The notes under the pieces are model-generated. The model was not told the origin of the DNA, ran no database searches, and was given only the letters and a program-made list of their open reading frames with translations. A stretch of DNA of 64,000 nucleotides from Yersinia aldovae ATCC 35236 (GTDB lineage: Bacteria > Pseudomonadota > Gammaproteobacteria > Enterobacterales > Enterobacteriaceae): contig NZ_ACCB01000002.1 in assembly GCF_000173735.1 (NCBI RefSeq), positions 144,316 through 208,315 of the forward strand, read 5' to 3'. The first letter of the stretch is position 1, and each line of letters begins with the position of its first letter. Shown in pieces: positions 19,222-28,786 of this stretch. The position numbers were made by a program, and so were the translations under genes.

Positions 19222-19249
19222 GGGAGGCTAATAGCCTCCCTTATTTTTT
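19222..19249 (+). terminator. Rho-independent terminator of moeAB
   Basis: GGGAGGCT-aat-AGCCTCCC, a perfect 8-bp stem followed by TTATTTTTT, ~95 bases after moeB. The rest of the ~350-base gap up to 19475 is AT-rich, and no further gene was recognised in it. Confidence 0.92.
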
Positions 19250-19474
19250 GGATTCCGACATTTTAAGGCTTATCTATTACTTCTCTTTCTTAAGGAATAA
19301 GGGCGTAAGTCATACCAACAATCCTTATTTTCCATTAATTACCATTACCTTTTTCGACTTTTCTTTGTTCCGTCTTAGTCAAATAGTGAGTTAATAATTG
19401 ATGTACTAATATGTTTTCCTCGTAAATTATTTTCTTAACTTAATTCAATCTTCATTTATTCATGGTGGAGTTGA

Positions 19475-21901
19475 ATGCTATCCGGAGTTAGCTTTATGTT
19501 GCCCCCTGTTTTACGTACTACACCTATTGCTTTGAGCCTATTATTGGCACTGGGCTTCTCTTCCACATTATCCGCCGCCGTTGCAGATATTCCGACCAAC
19601 ATGTCAATTCAGCAAACTGAAATTGCAAATAGCAATAGTACATCTGAAGCATCGAGACAAATTCATCTGACTCAAAAGGGTTCTCCGTATTACTTTAATA
19701 CACAACAAAAGCGTCAATTCCTTACACATCCAACGCAATCCAGCGGTTTTTGGGCAAGTAAAGGTGACAACCTGCGGATTGAGTACCAACATCAGGGGGA
19801 AGATATTGATACGTTGCCTGAGCTGTGGATTGTGCCGGTTAATAAAGGTCAGCAAAAGGACTTTGATCGTCAGGTCGTTAAACTACAGCAAGGCATCAAT
19901 GAGATTGAGGTTCAGAATACTGGCCCCATTTATTTTACAGCAACGAATCAACCCGGTAGCAGTGAGATTACAGTTAATCTGCTAGAGGGCGGCAAGCCAA
20001 TGCCTCGCTTTATTCTGGATGAAAATACTGTTGAAGACTGGCGGCAACAGTTGGCACAATTTGGTGATGCTCCTTTTGCCGAACTGGTGGGCAAACGCAT
20101 GATTCTCACCATGCCGCTCGAAGATATGCGTGATAAAGCGAGCGATCCTAAAGGTGTATTAGTGTTGTGGGATCGTATTGTCGACCTCGCAGAAAAACAG
20201 TTCGGCCTCAGTAACGAGAGGGCTTTCCCCCATAGTGCAACGCCTTTCCAATACCAGTTTGTCAGCAAGCCAGATAGTACGGGCGGCTATATGTCAGCAT
20301 CCAATTACTGGCTGGGTTCCAACACTGGCGGTATTGCAGAAGTCATTAATCCCCAAAAATTACAAAGTGATGGCTGGGGACCGTGGCATGAATTGGGCCA
20401 CCATTATCAAATGCCAGCATGGACTTTTGATAATGATACTGAAACCACGGTAAACCTGACCTCTTTGTATGTTCAGCGAGCGCTGGGAGAGACCTCACGT
20501 CTTGAAGCTGAATCACGCTGGGATGCTATCACCGCCTTTTTAAATGAAAGAAGCAAAAGCTATGAGGATGGCGACGGATTTGTCCGTTTGGGTATGTTTT
20601 GGCAACTGGATTTAGCATTCGGCAAGGACTTCTACCAACGCCTTGGTGATCGTTATCGCACACTTCCGCCAGCAGAATGGCCAAAGAATAACGATGAGAA
20701 AAAACAGCGTTTCCTGCTCGAAACCAGCCGAGTTTCTGGTATTAATCTGAAAGCCTTTTTCCATAAATGGGGAATAAAACCGACAAAAGAAACCAGCGCC
20801 CAATTAAAGGCAATGAATTTATCTGATTTAAGGACACCTATTTGGGAAAATAGAGACAGTAATGTTGTCCATAGTTACCCGTTAACCCAGCAAAATATTA
20901 CCGGCGATGTACGAGTGCCTGACACAGTCAATGCGGGGGATATATTCAGCGTATCTGTAGAGGTGACGAATCGCAATGTATCAGCCTTGACCTACCAATG
21001 GGATATTCCAAAGGGCATTGACGTTATTGCGGATAATGGCAAAGAAATTACCCTGCGAGCACCACGTAACGTATTACAAAATGCCATGCTGTCCATTCCG
21101 GTTACTGTAACGGATAGCAATAATATGGCTATGAGACTGGCCAGTTCGACGCAATTGAAAACCAATGGTGAAAATAGTTCGCCCCGCGAAGCCTACAATG
21201 AACTGATCAAACAGCGCTACCAAGTAGGGGGCGATTTTAATCACTGGAGTGAAGCATCCCGTCAAGGTATCACAGGTACATTCTATCTATACGATAATCA
21301 CTACACTGGTACTCGAGATTATTTCCGTTTAAAAACAAAATCATATTGGTATTTCCCTAGTAATCAAACCAGCAATTCATATTGGGAATACTTGGAAAGT
21401 TACGATGGCACTCAATATCTAAGCGGTGAAATTATTGAGGAAGCCACGCCAGAAACGGTAGAAAAACCAGTGCAGTGCAGTGTACCATCCTGGCAGCAGA
21501 AAGTTTATAACGGACCAACTACTATCAGTAAAGACGGGCGTGTTTACACCAACAAGTGGTGGGTATCCGCCGCAACCGTACCAGGTGATGCCGCAGTAAC
21601 TGACACCACCAGTAACGGCACCGATGGGAGTAAGGTTTGGAAAGACGATGGAATATGCGATACCACGCTTGAAGATGAGCTGAAAATCCAGTCAAAACCT
21701 GTCGCTGCGCAACAGTGTAGCGCGCCATCCTGGCAGCAGAAAGTCTATAGCGGCCCGACGACAGTCAGTAAAGATGGGCGAGTTTATATCAACAAGTGGT
21801 GGGTCTCTGCTGAGACTATACCCGGTGATAACGCAGTAACCGACACCACAGGCAACGGCACCGGCTGGAATAAGGTCTGGGAGGATAAAGGAGCCTGCTA
21901 A
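19475..21901 (+). CDS. Secreted M60-family (enhancin-like) zinc metallopeptidase
   Basis: An 808-residue secreted protease. The signal peptide is PIALSLLLALGFSSTLSA in the first ~35 residues. Two starts are plausible, ATG 19475 and ATG 19496; each has a GGAG box, and the second gives the tidier signal peptide. The M60 zinc site is H305-E306-LG-H309 (PWHELGHHYQ), with a further acidic residue in TETTVNLTSLYV, the family's HExxH...E arrangement. A beta-rich region follows (~480-560). Two similar C-terminal modules (~667-728 and ~747-808) have W..KVY..PT.VSKDGRVY.NKWWVSA..PGD, resembling CBM5/12 chitin-binding modules. M60 proteases act on mucin-like glycoproteins, so the likely target is a glycosylated or chitinous host surface such as gut mucus or the insect peritrophic membrane. 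It stands alone between terminators. Confidence 0.85.
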   Translation: MLSGVSFMLPPVLRTTPIALSLLLALGFSSTLSAAVADIPTNMSIQQTEIANSNSTSEASRQIHLTQKGSPYYFNTQQKRQFLTHPTQSSGFWASKGDNLRIEYQHQGEDIDTLPELWIVPVNKGQQKDFDRQVVKLQQGINEIEVQNTGPIYFTATNQPGSSEITVNLLEGGKPMPRFILDENTVEDWRQQLAQFGDAPFAELVGKRMILTMPLEDMRDKASDPKGVLVLWDRIVDLAEKQFGLSNERAFPHSATPFQYQFVSKPDSTGGYMSASNYWLGSNTGGIAEVINPQKLQSDGWGPWHELGHHYQMPAWTFDNDTETTVNLTSLYVQRALGETSRLEAESRWDAITAFLNERSKSYEDGDGFVRLGMFWQLDLAFGKDFYQRLGDRYRTLPPAEWPKNNDEKKQRFLLETSRVSGINLKAFFHKWGIKPTKETSAQLKAMNLSDLRTPIWENRDSNVVHSYPLTQQNITGDVRVPDTVNAGDIFSVSVEVTNRNVSALTYQWDIPKGIDVIADNGKEITLRAPRNVLQNAMLSIPVTVTDSNNMAMRLASSTQLKTNGENSSPREAYNELIKQRYQVGGDFNHWSEASRQGITGTFYLYDNHYTGTRDYFRLKTKSYWYFPSNQTSNSYWEYLESYDGTQYLSGEIIEEATPETVEKPVQCSVPSWQQKVYNGPTTISKDGRVYTNKWWVSAATVPGDAAVTDTTSNGTDGSKVWKDDGICDTTLEDELKIQSKPVAAQQCSAPSWQQKVYSGPTTVSKDGRVYINKWWVSAETIPGDNAVTDTTGNGTGWNKVWEDKGAC
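21472..21901 (+). repeat. Tandem carbohydrate-binding module repeat
   Basis: Two copies of a ~190-base coding unit (21472-21662 and about 21712-21901) lie within the M60 gene, separated by a ~50-base linker. Long stretches are nearly identical, for example CCATCCTGGCAGCAGAAAGT in both. They encode CxxPSWQQKVYxGPTT... modules and suggest a recent duplication. Confidence 0.85.
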
Positions 21902-21926
21902 GTAAGGCTGAGAAGACATAACAGAT

Positions 21927-21990
21927 AAAGGCAGGGGGAAACCCTGCCTTTAAAAAACTGAGCTGATGCTATCGATGCATCAGCTTTTTA
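21927..21990. terminator. Two terminators between the M60 gene and ybiT
   Basis: AAAGGCAGGG/CCCTGCCTTT (21927-21951) is followed by AGCTGATGC/GCATCAGCT (21961-21985) with TTTTT after it. On the minus strand the second hairpin is followed by T6, so the pair serves both convergent genes. Confidence 0.88.
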
Positions 21991-22025
21991 TTAAAAATCA
22001 ATTCAATCAACAACTCATCCGTTTA

Positions 22026-23621
22026 TTACGACTGAATACCCTGGCTACGCAGGTAATCTTCATAATTACCGGTAAAGTCGACTAACTTGTTTGGTGTCAT
22101 TTCAATCACTCGGGTTGCCAAGGAACTGACAAACTCACGGTCATGGGAAACGAAGATCAACGTGCCTTCGTACATTTCCAATGCCATGTTAAGAGCTTCA
22201 ATCGATTCCATATCCAAATGGTTGGTTGGCTCATCCATTACCATAATGTTAGGGCGCTGCATCATCAGCTTACCAAACAACATCCGGCCTTTCTCACCAC
22301 CAGAAAGTACTTTAACTTTCTTCTTGATATCATCCTGGCTAAACAGCAAACGGCCCAGCACACTGCGCACAGCCTGCTCGTCGTCTTTTTCCTGTTTCCA
22401 CTGGCTCATCCAGTCAAATACTGTCAGGTCAATTTCAAAATCGCTGGCGTGATCCTGCGCGTAGTAACCGATCTTACTGTTTTCAGACCATTTCACGGTG
22501 CCAGAATCCGGCTCGTAATCCCCTACCAGAGTTTTCAGCAAAGTCGATTTACCGATACCATTTGGCCCGAGGATAGCCACTTTCTCACCCACTTCCAGGC
22601 GCAGATCCAGTTTTTTAAACAGCGGGCCGCTATCAAAACCTTTGGTCAATAGTTCAACTTCCAGCGCATTACGGAATAGTTTTTTATCCTGATCAAAACG
22701 GATAAACGGGTTCTGACGGCTGGACGCTTTCACTTCATCAAGCTGAATTTTATCAATCTGACGGGCGCGTGAAGTCGCCTGCTTGGATTTAGAGGCGTTA
22801 GCACTAAAGCGGCTGACGAAAGATTGCAATTCTGAGATCTGGGCTTTTTTCTTCGCGTTATCAGACAGCAGACGATCACGCGCTTGAGTCGCTGCCGTCA
22901 TGTATTCGTCATAGTTACCCGGATAAACACGCAATTCGCCATAATCCAGATCCGCCATATGCGTACACACCATATTGAGGAAGTGACGGTCATGGGAAAT
23001 AATGATCATGGTGCTGTTACGTTCATTCAGCACTTGCTCCAACCAGCGGATAGTATCGATATCCAGGTTGTTGGTTGGTTCGTCGAGTAATAAAATTTCC
23101 GGGTCTGAGAACAGGGCCTGCGCCAACAATACACGCAATTTAAAGCCAGGAGCGATTTCGCTCATCAAACCATAGTGTTGTTCAACCGGAATACCGACAC
23201 CGAGCAGCAATTCACCAGCACGGGCTTCTGCGCTGTACCCATCCATTTCACCGTAGGCAACTTCCAGATCAGCCACTTTATAGCCGTCGGCTTCGCTCAT
23301 TTCAGCCATCGCGTAGATGCGGTCGCGCTCTTCTTTCACTTCCCACAGTTCGCCGTGACCCATAATAACGGTATCCAGCACTGTGTTGTTTTCAAAGGCG
23401 AATTGGTCCTGACGTAACTTACCCAGACGCTCATTCGGATCGAGGAATACGTTACCGCCGCTTGGCACCAGGTCACCACCAAGGATTTTCATGAAGGTGG
23501 ATTTACCACAACCATTAGCGCCGATCAGGCCATAGCGATTACCGCCACCGAATTTTACTGAAATGTTTTCAAACAGCGGCTTGCTGCCGAATTGCATGGT
23601 GATATTGTTAGTACTTAGCAC
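22026..23621 (-). CDS. ybiT: ABC-F family ATPase YbiT
   Basis: Soluble ABC-F protein with two ATPase domains and no membrane part; relatives act on the ribosome. The Walker A motifs are GANGCGKST and GPNGIGKST, the Walker B motifs [11 protein letters not shown] and [10 protein letters not shown], and the second-domain signature LSGGEKGR. The first-domain signature region is replaced by [18 protein letters not shown], as in E. coli YbiT. I chose the GTG at 23621 ([15 protein letters not shown]), giving 531 residues against 530 in E. coli. The longer upstream reading frame to 23702 adds 27 residues not expected in the family. Confidence 0.94.
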   Translation of the reverse strand: MLSTNNITMQFGSKPLFENISVKFGGGNRYGLIGANGCGKSTFMKILGGDLVPSGGNVFLDPNERLGKLRQDQFAFENNTVLDTVIMGHGELWEVKEERDRIYAMAEMSEADGYKVADLEVAYGEMDGYSAEARAGELLLGVGIPVEQHYGLMSEIAPGFKLRVLLAQALFSDPEILLLDEPTNNLDIDTIRWLEQVLNERNSTMIIISHDRHFLNMVCTHMADLDYGELRVYPGNYDEYMTAATQARDRLLSDNAKKKAQISELQSFVSRFSANASKSKQATSRARQIDKIQLDEVKASSRQNPFIRFDQDKKLFRNALEVELLTKGFDSGPLFKKLDLRLEVGEKVAILGPNGIGKSTLLKTLVGDYEPDSGTVKWSENSKIGYYAQDHASDFEIDLTVFDWMSQWKQEKDDEQAVRSVLGRLLFSQDDIKKKVKVLSGGEKGRMLFGKLMMQRPNIMVMDEPTNHLDMESIEALNMALEMYEGTLIFVSHDREFVSSLATRVIEMTPNKLVDFTGNYEDYLRSQGIQS

Positions 23622-23842
23622 AGCGCTCGCTCTCGATTGGATTACTGAATAGGGATATTCAAGAATATTAGAAAATGTGATTCGGCGCGCATTATGCCAC
23701 AAGATGGCGAGAGTATCGCCCTCAGTTTTGCACGAAATCTCACCAAGCGGGTAAATACCGGGGCTAGTGGCTATTAAGGTAATGCCAGATACCGATAAAA
23801 GGGGCGATATAGCCCCTCAAGTTGATAACGTTATCTGTGTTA

Positions 23843-25252
23843 TCACTGCGCAATACAGTGCAGTGCGCTGCATTTATCCAATAGGAAAGGCCGCAGATAA
23901 CCCACGGTATTCGACATCGGTAATACCTCTTCACTGAGACAAATATTTAATACGTTACGGATATAGTCGCGCCGCTGTTGAATCCGTTGCCATACTTCGG
24001 GGTACTCAGTGGCCAGTTGGTGGCGAAGCTGTTGATCAGCTAATGCAATACCATCCTCGGCACTCACCCCCGCATAACCTTTCACCGAGGGAATAATATC
24101 GATTTGGAATATCATCCCGCTGTTAATCTTCTCTTCGGAGCCACTGTAGATAGGCGAACATAGCCACTCTTCATCCGCCACCAAATGGCCTGGATTTAAC
24201 GACCAATGGTATTGCGATTTTGGGAATACAGACTCAACCAACGCATACATCTCTTTGCCAGACATACCGATTCGGATATTTTCCAGCCAGGCCACGACGG
24301 CAGTGTAATAAGGTATCGCGACTTTATCGAGGTAATCCTTTTCCGCTGCTGGCAGCTCCTCTGCCTGATGGACTGCATAGCCGGTTCTACTGCTTAAACC
24401 ACCTTTAAACCCAGTCGTCAGTGATATTTTATCGCCCTGTTGCACAACCTTATCGCCAGGATACAAATTAGCCTGCTCAAAACGATTACCGGTGGCCGCA
24501 ATCATGACAACACTATTGGGTTGTCCTTCTCCCGCCAAATAACTGCCAAGCTGTTTTTCTGTTTTGCCAATATCTACTGCGGCCAAGGCATTGAGGATAC
24601 AATTGGAGGCTAAATTGGCTCCGTATTCATAATGTGCCAGTTCATTGGCATTATTGGTCATTCTGGCAGCGTTGTCGCAACCAATAAATACGTTTGTCGC
24701 ATTAATAACCGCTGTTGTGGGTAAAACGGCCTGCTTGACAGCATCCAAAATAAAATTAGGGATATCAAATAGTTGATCGTTATCCTCTAACTTACTGGTA
24801 AATAGTTTCCAACCTGCCACACCCACTTTATTAGCTTGCCCAATACCTGTTTCTGCTAATAATTCTGGCAAGGTTTTGCTATTTTCCATCGGTTGGTTAG
24901 GCAGGGAAAAATAGGGCACATGAATCGCAGTATTATTGATCCTTGCATGTTGAGACAATTTTAAATTTTCATTACCCAACAATAAATAGACGGCCCCTGA
25001 AACATGCAGCACCATTACGGCCTCTTCGAATCGGGGGATAAATCCAGTTAGATACTCAAAATTACCACCATGCTCTTTATCGGCATAAACCAATAGGTAA
25101 TCGATATCGTCACGGAGCATATTATTGATTATTTTTTCTTTGCGAAAAGAGATGGTTTTATCACTCAGTGGAACACAGCAAGCAGTATTAAAACCCATTG
25201 GTGCCACAACCGAGTTCAGTGTTACACGGCGTTTAGCTATCATCTTTTCCAT
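23843..25252 (-). CDS. M24 (pita-bread fold) peptidase-like protein, metal site degenerate
   Basis: A 469-residue protein with the creatinase-like N-domain (DIDYLLVYADKEHGG..YLTGF) and an M24 C-domain. The five metal ligands of active M24 enzymes (D, D, H, E, E) are mostly lost. The GD..LxDxG and D.TR stretch reads GDKISLTTGFKGGLSSRTGY; the His survives in NPGHLVADEEW; the first Glu is Asp in MIFQIDIIPS; only the last Glu survives in SAEDGIAL. A proline-peptide or creatine-like binding role without metal catalysis is therefore possible. It follows the CDF-like gene at 25279 by only 26 bases and is probably co-transcribed with it. Confidence 0.75.
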   Translation of the reverse strand: MEKMIAKRRVTLNSVVAPMGFNTACCVPLSDKTISFRKEKIINNMLRDDIDYLLVYADKEHGGNFEYLTGFIPRFEEAVMVLHVSGAVYLLLGNENLKLSQHARINNTAIHVPYFSLPNQPMENSKTLPELLAETGIGQANKVGVAGWKLFTSKLEDNDQLFDIPNFILDAVKQAVLPTTAVINATNVFIGCDNAARMTNNANELAHYEYGANLASNCILNALAAVDIGKTEKQLGSYLAGEGQPNSVVMIAATGNRFEQANLYPGDKVVQQGDKISLTTGFKGGLSSRTGYAVHQAEELPAAEKDYLDKVAIPYYTAVVAWLENIRIGMSGKEMYALVESVFPKSQYHWSLNPGHLVADEEWLCSPIYSGSEEKINSGMIFQIDIIPSVKGYAGVSAEDGIALADQQLRHQLATEYPEVWQRIQQRRDYIRNVLNICLSEEVLPMSNTVGYLRPFLLDKCSALHCIAQ

Positions 25253-25278
25253 AATAATTATTTCCCTGGTTAATCAGT

Positions 25279-26217
25279 TTAAAGCCACTTGGCATCACGG
25301 GTAAAAGAGATTGTTAGCCAGCGATGAGGCCCAGACTCACCAATTTCTTTAGCGATTTCATCACGTATCTTGTCGAAATAACTCACGCCACGGGTCTCCA
25401 TTTCCGGTGAAATAACCACATGAATCTCTATAAATAATCCTCGCCCCATACGGGTGGCATAGTGGGAATAATCGATAAATTTATATTTTGCCATTAACCG
25501 CTCCATTAGCGTTTCAATGGCATTATCCAGTCTATCCGGCGTCATCTGTAACACTTCGCGCACAGCTGCAATCACCGTTTTAATCGGAACAGGTATTAAT
25601 ATCAGTGTTAATAACGCCAGAACACTAGGATCGGTATAAACAATCAGGTGTTCATACCGGGTGCCCTCCAAACTCCAGGAGATCAGAAATGCCACCAATA
25701 AGGCTGCGCTGATGCAGGCTGACATCAACCAGCTTTTGGTATCCAGTGCAATCAACTCAGATTTAACCCGCTTATTTAAACGACGTTGCTTTAAAAAGAG
25801 AGTGAAACAGAAAATACTGACCACTAATGCATACACAATAGCCCAGCCCAACTCCAGTTCGCGCCCCCCCTCAAAAATACCTTTGATCGCATTAACAAAT
25901 GCGTAAAGGCAGAGAAAGGCCAGCAAACTGCCGTTGAAAGCCAATACTAACGGCTCAACATGCCAGAAACCATATTGAAAACGCCGGCTGTGAGGCTGCC
26001 CGAGTAATCGTGAAACCAGCAGAGATAAACTGCACATTCCAGCATCCAGTGCAGAGAACATTCCATCGAAAATAATCGACATTGAGCCACATACGATACC
26101 GAAGACTATCCCCATTGATGCAATAAATAGCGTACAAAAAATTGAACGCTTTAGGATTTTCTGCTCAAGCTTGGTGTCATGCAGCATGGGTGGAACCGAC
26201 TCACTGAGTATCGTCAT
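25279..26217 (-). CDS. Cation diffusion facilitator-type membrane protein
   Basis: A 312-residue CDF-family (cation efflux) protein with about six helices and a cytoplasmic C-terminal domain of ~90 residues (DYSHYATRMGRGLFIEIHVVI). The helix-2 acidic pair is kept (FDGMFSALDAG, compare D-x3-D in YiiP). The helix-5 HxxxD pair is replaced (ALDTKSWLMSA), so metal choice or activity may be altered. Its start overlaps nothing and the M24-like gene follows closely, forming a two-gene unit of unknown purpose. Confidence 0.75.
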   Translation of the reverse strand: MTILSESVPPMLHDTKLEQKILKRSIFCTLFIASMGIVFGIVCGSMSIIFDGMFSALDAGMCSLSLLVSRLLGQPHSRRFQYGFWHVEPLVLAFNGSLLAFLCLYAFVNAIKGIFEGGRELELGWAIVYALVVSIFCFTLFLKQRRLNKRVKSELIALDTKSWLMSACISAALLVAFLISWSLEGTRYEHLIVYTDPSVLALLTLILIPVPIKTVIAAVREVLQMTPDRLDNAIETLMERLMAKYKFIDYSHYATRMGRGLFIEIHVVISPEMETRGVSYFDKIRDEIAKEIGESGPHRWLTISFTRDAKWL

Positions 26218-26692
26218 GATTACACCTATTTTTATTACAACCCATTGTTTTTAATTATAATCCACCTTGGCAAGTGAATCGCAATTAGAACAGTGAAGAT
26301 AAATCAGAGCTGATAATAGTTTGTCATATTATTCTAGTTTTACAAATAAATAGCACAATAAGTCCTTAGCCATATCCTGTGTTAATCTATTGTTTTCACT
26401 TATTTAAAATATGATGTTTTTGTCATCAATGATATTATATCGCCTACTACACTTTAGTGTATTAATTTAGCCTGTCATTTTCGTCTTTATCTTAAGGCTA
26501 TTTCCTGAAAGTTCCTTATACTTAATTTTAGTAATAGCGTTATTTAAGCATCTCCGTATAAACCATTAGCCAATGGCTAAACTACGGGAAAGTACTATTC
26601 GTAAAAACGTTATTTCTGCATAAGGTTATCTTTATATAACGCTATTTTTACATCAAGATAGTATCCGTAACTGCAAGTATGCTGAGGATGAT
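26218..26692. other. 475-base gap without a recognised gene
   Basis: Very AT-rich sequence between two divergent genes. It must hold promoters for the CDF gene and the hydrolase gene. I found no long repeat, no gene with a ribosome site and no known operator. Confidence 0.5.
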
Positions 26693-27385
26693 ATGGCGAA
26701 GAAATTCAATATTTTGCTGGTACATGGCGCTTGGGCTGATGGCTCGCAATGGCGTCATATCATTCCTGAATTACATGCCCAGGGCCACCGGGTTATTGCG
26801 ATCCAAAATCCCTTAACATCGCTGGCATACGATGTAGAACGTGCCATAAAGATTACTGCTGCGTTATATGGCCCTACACTTTTAGTCGGTCACTCCTATG
26901 GTGGCATGGTGATTACACAGGTCGGCCACCTACAGAACGTCGTCGGCATGGTTTATCTTTCGGCCTTTGCCCCCGATGCCGGTGAAAGTTTGTCCAGTAC
27001 TTTCGCATTACGTAAACCGCCCATTGGCGCAGCTTCTATTCGCCCTGATGATAATGGTTTTCTGTGGATTGATACTGACAAGTACCATGAAAATATGTGT
27101 CATGACATCGATAAAAACGAAGCATTGGTCATGGCGTTGACACAAAAACCGCTCGCCGCCCGTGTGTTTACAGATAAATCTGCTCAACCGGCTTGGCGGA
27201 TTAAACCTTGTTGGTATCAGATATCGACAGAAGACAGAATGTTGCCGGTCGAGACACAACGCGAATTAGCAGAACGAACTCAGGCACAAAAAGTTGTTGA
27301 ATTGCCTTCGAGTCACCTTGCCTTAGTCTCCCACCCGCAGCAGGTACTCGCACTGATTGACGATGCGATAAAAATGGTCGGATGA
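26693..27385 (+). CDS. Alpha/beta hydrolase (EstC-like)
   Basis: A 230-residue cytoplasmic hydrolase. It has the N-terminal oxyanion strand LLVHGAWADGSQW and the nucleophile elbow GHSYGG (Ser68). The acid is probably Asp in STEDRMLP (~182) and the base His in SSHLALVSHP (~208). This architecture and length fit the salicylate-esterase/EstC-like group seen in many proteobacteria; the natural ester is unknown. A GAGGAT box lies just before the ATG. It is a single gene with no lid insertion visible. Confidence 0.82.
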   Translation: MAKKFNILLVHGAWADGSQWRHIIPELHAQGHRVIAIQNPLTSLAYDVERAIKITAALYGPTLLVGHSYGGMVITQVGHLQNVVGMVYLSAFAPDAGESLSSTFALRKPPIGAASIRPDDNGFLWIDTDKYHENMCHDIDKNEALVMALTQKPLAARVFTDKSAQPAWRIKPCWYQISTEDRMLPVETQRELAERTQAQKVVELPSSHLALVSHPQQVLALIDDAIKMVG

Positions 27386-27439
27386 TGCGTATAATTGTGA
27401 CGAACGCGGGCAAAGCAATATACCCGCGCAATCATATCA

Positions 27440-27667
27440 TCAGTAACTCACACCAAACCCGACATAGTCTGGATCAGGGTTCATCCAATCATCATTAGTG
27501 CAATGGCGGCTGCGATGGCATGATAATGCCCGCTGTGCGCTGGTTCGCTGATCGCCATAAACACTGAATTTTGCTTTGCGAGGTTCTGAGTTGCCTTGCT
27601 CAGGAAACCATGTGCCACCGCATCCGGTTAGCAGTAATGCCAGCAACCCTATTGTGCCGTACCTCAT
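27440..27667 (-). CDS. Small lipoprotein, probably Fur-regulated
   Basis: A 75-residue lipoprotein precursor. The signal peptide MRYGTIGLLALLLTGC ends in a lipobox LLTGC with Cys16. The mature part (~60 residues) is polar and has two more cysteines, SCHRSRHC. GGGAG precedes the ATG by 6 bases. A good Fur box lies 45-63 bases upstream. The role is unknown; iron-starvation expression is inferred from the box only. Confidence 0.72.
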   Translation of the reverse strand: MRYGTIGLLALLLTGCGGTWFPEQGNSEPRKAKFSVYGDQRTSAQRALSCHRSRHCTNDDWMNPDPDYVGFGVSY

Positions 27668-27711
27668 TAATTACTCCCTGTTATTAATTAAATCAGGTGA
27701 GCAATAATAAT

Positions 27712-27730
27712 GAAATCAATTATCATTATC
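27712..27730 (-). promoter_or_regulatory. Fur box upstream of the small lipoprotein gene
   Basis: The minus strand reads GATAATGATAATTGATTTC, matching 15 of 19 positions of the Fur consensus GATAATGATAATCATTATC. Its first 12 bases match perfectly. Confidence 0.65.
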
Positions 27731-27789
27731 AACAATGAAATAGCACAAAACTCTGCAACTGCCTGCTTATGCAGCAAACGACAGACGAA

Positions 27790-27815
27790 AAAAATCCGCA
27801 CGAAGGCGGATTTTT
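27790..27815. terminator. Terminator downstream of ompX
   Basis: AAAAATCCGC-acgaag-GCGGATTTTT, a 10-bp stem with A and T tracts on both sides, 55 bases past the ompX stop. Confidence 0.9.
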
Positions 27816-27869
27816 ATCAGACACAGCATATCACTGTTGAGGATGAATGCTGATGAGCACAAGCTATAC

Positions 27870-28397
27870 TTAGAAAGTATAACCTACGCCAGCAACCCAA
27901 GTACCAATATCAACACTGCGGATACGGCTCTGTTCGTAAGAGACGTCCAGTGCAACATTTTGCATTGGGTTGAACTGTAAACCGGCGCCGTAGGTGAAAC
28001 CATAGTCGCTGGTGCTGTTTTTGTCGCTAGCATAAGTTGGGTAGTTCTGGCTGAAACGACCGTGACCTACACCTACCAGGCCATAAATGCTAGCCCAGTC
28101 GTTGATACGGTAAGCTGGACCTGCGGTGATAGAGTTGTACTGTGCTTTGTTGTAAACAGTTGAACTATCGCCGAAGCTGCTTTTTTCAGTGTGAGTGAAA
28201 GAAGTGATGTAACCCAGTTGAGAATCACTCCACTCGTAACGGTACTTCAGGTTGAAACCAGAAGATTTGTTAGCAACACCTTGGTAGTCGCTCTGGGCAT
28301 AACCACCAGAAACGGTGCTTTGACCGGCAAAAGCTGAACCTGCGGACACTGCTAATACACAAGCTGCCACTGCTGAAAGACATGTAATTTTTTTCAT
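27870..28397 (-). CDS. ompX: Outer membrane protein OmpX (Ail/Lom family)
   Basis: An eight-strand outer-membrane beta-barrel. The signal peptide is MKKITCLSAVAACVLAVSAG...FAG, followed by GGYAQSDYQG and FNLKYRYEW. The highly conserved AGPAYRINDWASIYGLVGVG and SYEQSRIRSVDIGTWVAGVG come next, ending in YTF with the C-terminal Phe needed for barrel assembly. I chose the ATG at 28397; an in-frame GTG two codons earlier overlaps the AGGTGG ribosome site. Homologues bind host surfaces (Ail) or alter permeability (OmpX). The divergent neighbour rhtA is the same as in E. coli. Confidence 0.95.
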   Translation of the reverse strand: MKKITCLSAVAACVLAVSAGSAFAGQSTVSGGYAQSDYQGVANKSSGFNLKYRYEWSDSQLGYITSFTHTEKSSFGDSSTVYNKAQYNSITAGPAYRINDWASIYGLVGVGHGRFSQNYPTYASDKNSTSDYGFTYGAGLQFNPMQNVALDVSYEQSRIRSVDIGTWVAGVGYTF

Positions 28398-28786
28398 AAC
28401 CACCTCGAAAAACGCAAATTTTAGAGTGAAACAAAAACACCATGTAATTATAACAATAAACAGCGGGAAACTCTGCCCGCTAATGGTTGTCTAATCATTT
28501 ATTTGGTGTAACAAACAGTTTCAAGCATCTTCTATGTTACTAATACTTCAGATATTTTGGTACATTATACATCTTATTGTGACATACATCACTAAGAGTC
28601 ATTCCAGATAATTCTTAATTTAACAGTATAAATAAACACCAATCACAGAATAAAAAAACAACAATAATAAATTTTTACGCTCTTTTTTTCTTTTTTTTCC
28701 GCATTGATGATTTTTAAACACTCCGCTGACATTTCATTTACACTAGCAAAAACGGGTTCGTCTACTTTTCTTTGAGGCTCAAAAGG

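Noticed and set aside
22143..22652. 169-codon open frame on the plus strand
   Set aside because: Lies entirely antisense to intact ybiT, has no ribosome site and a biased composition caused by the opposite strand.
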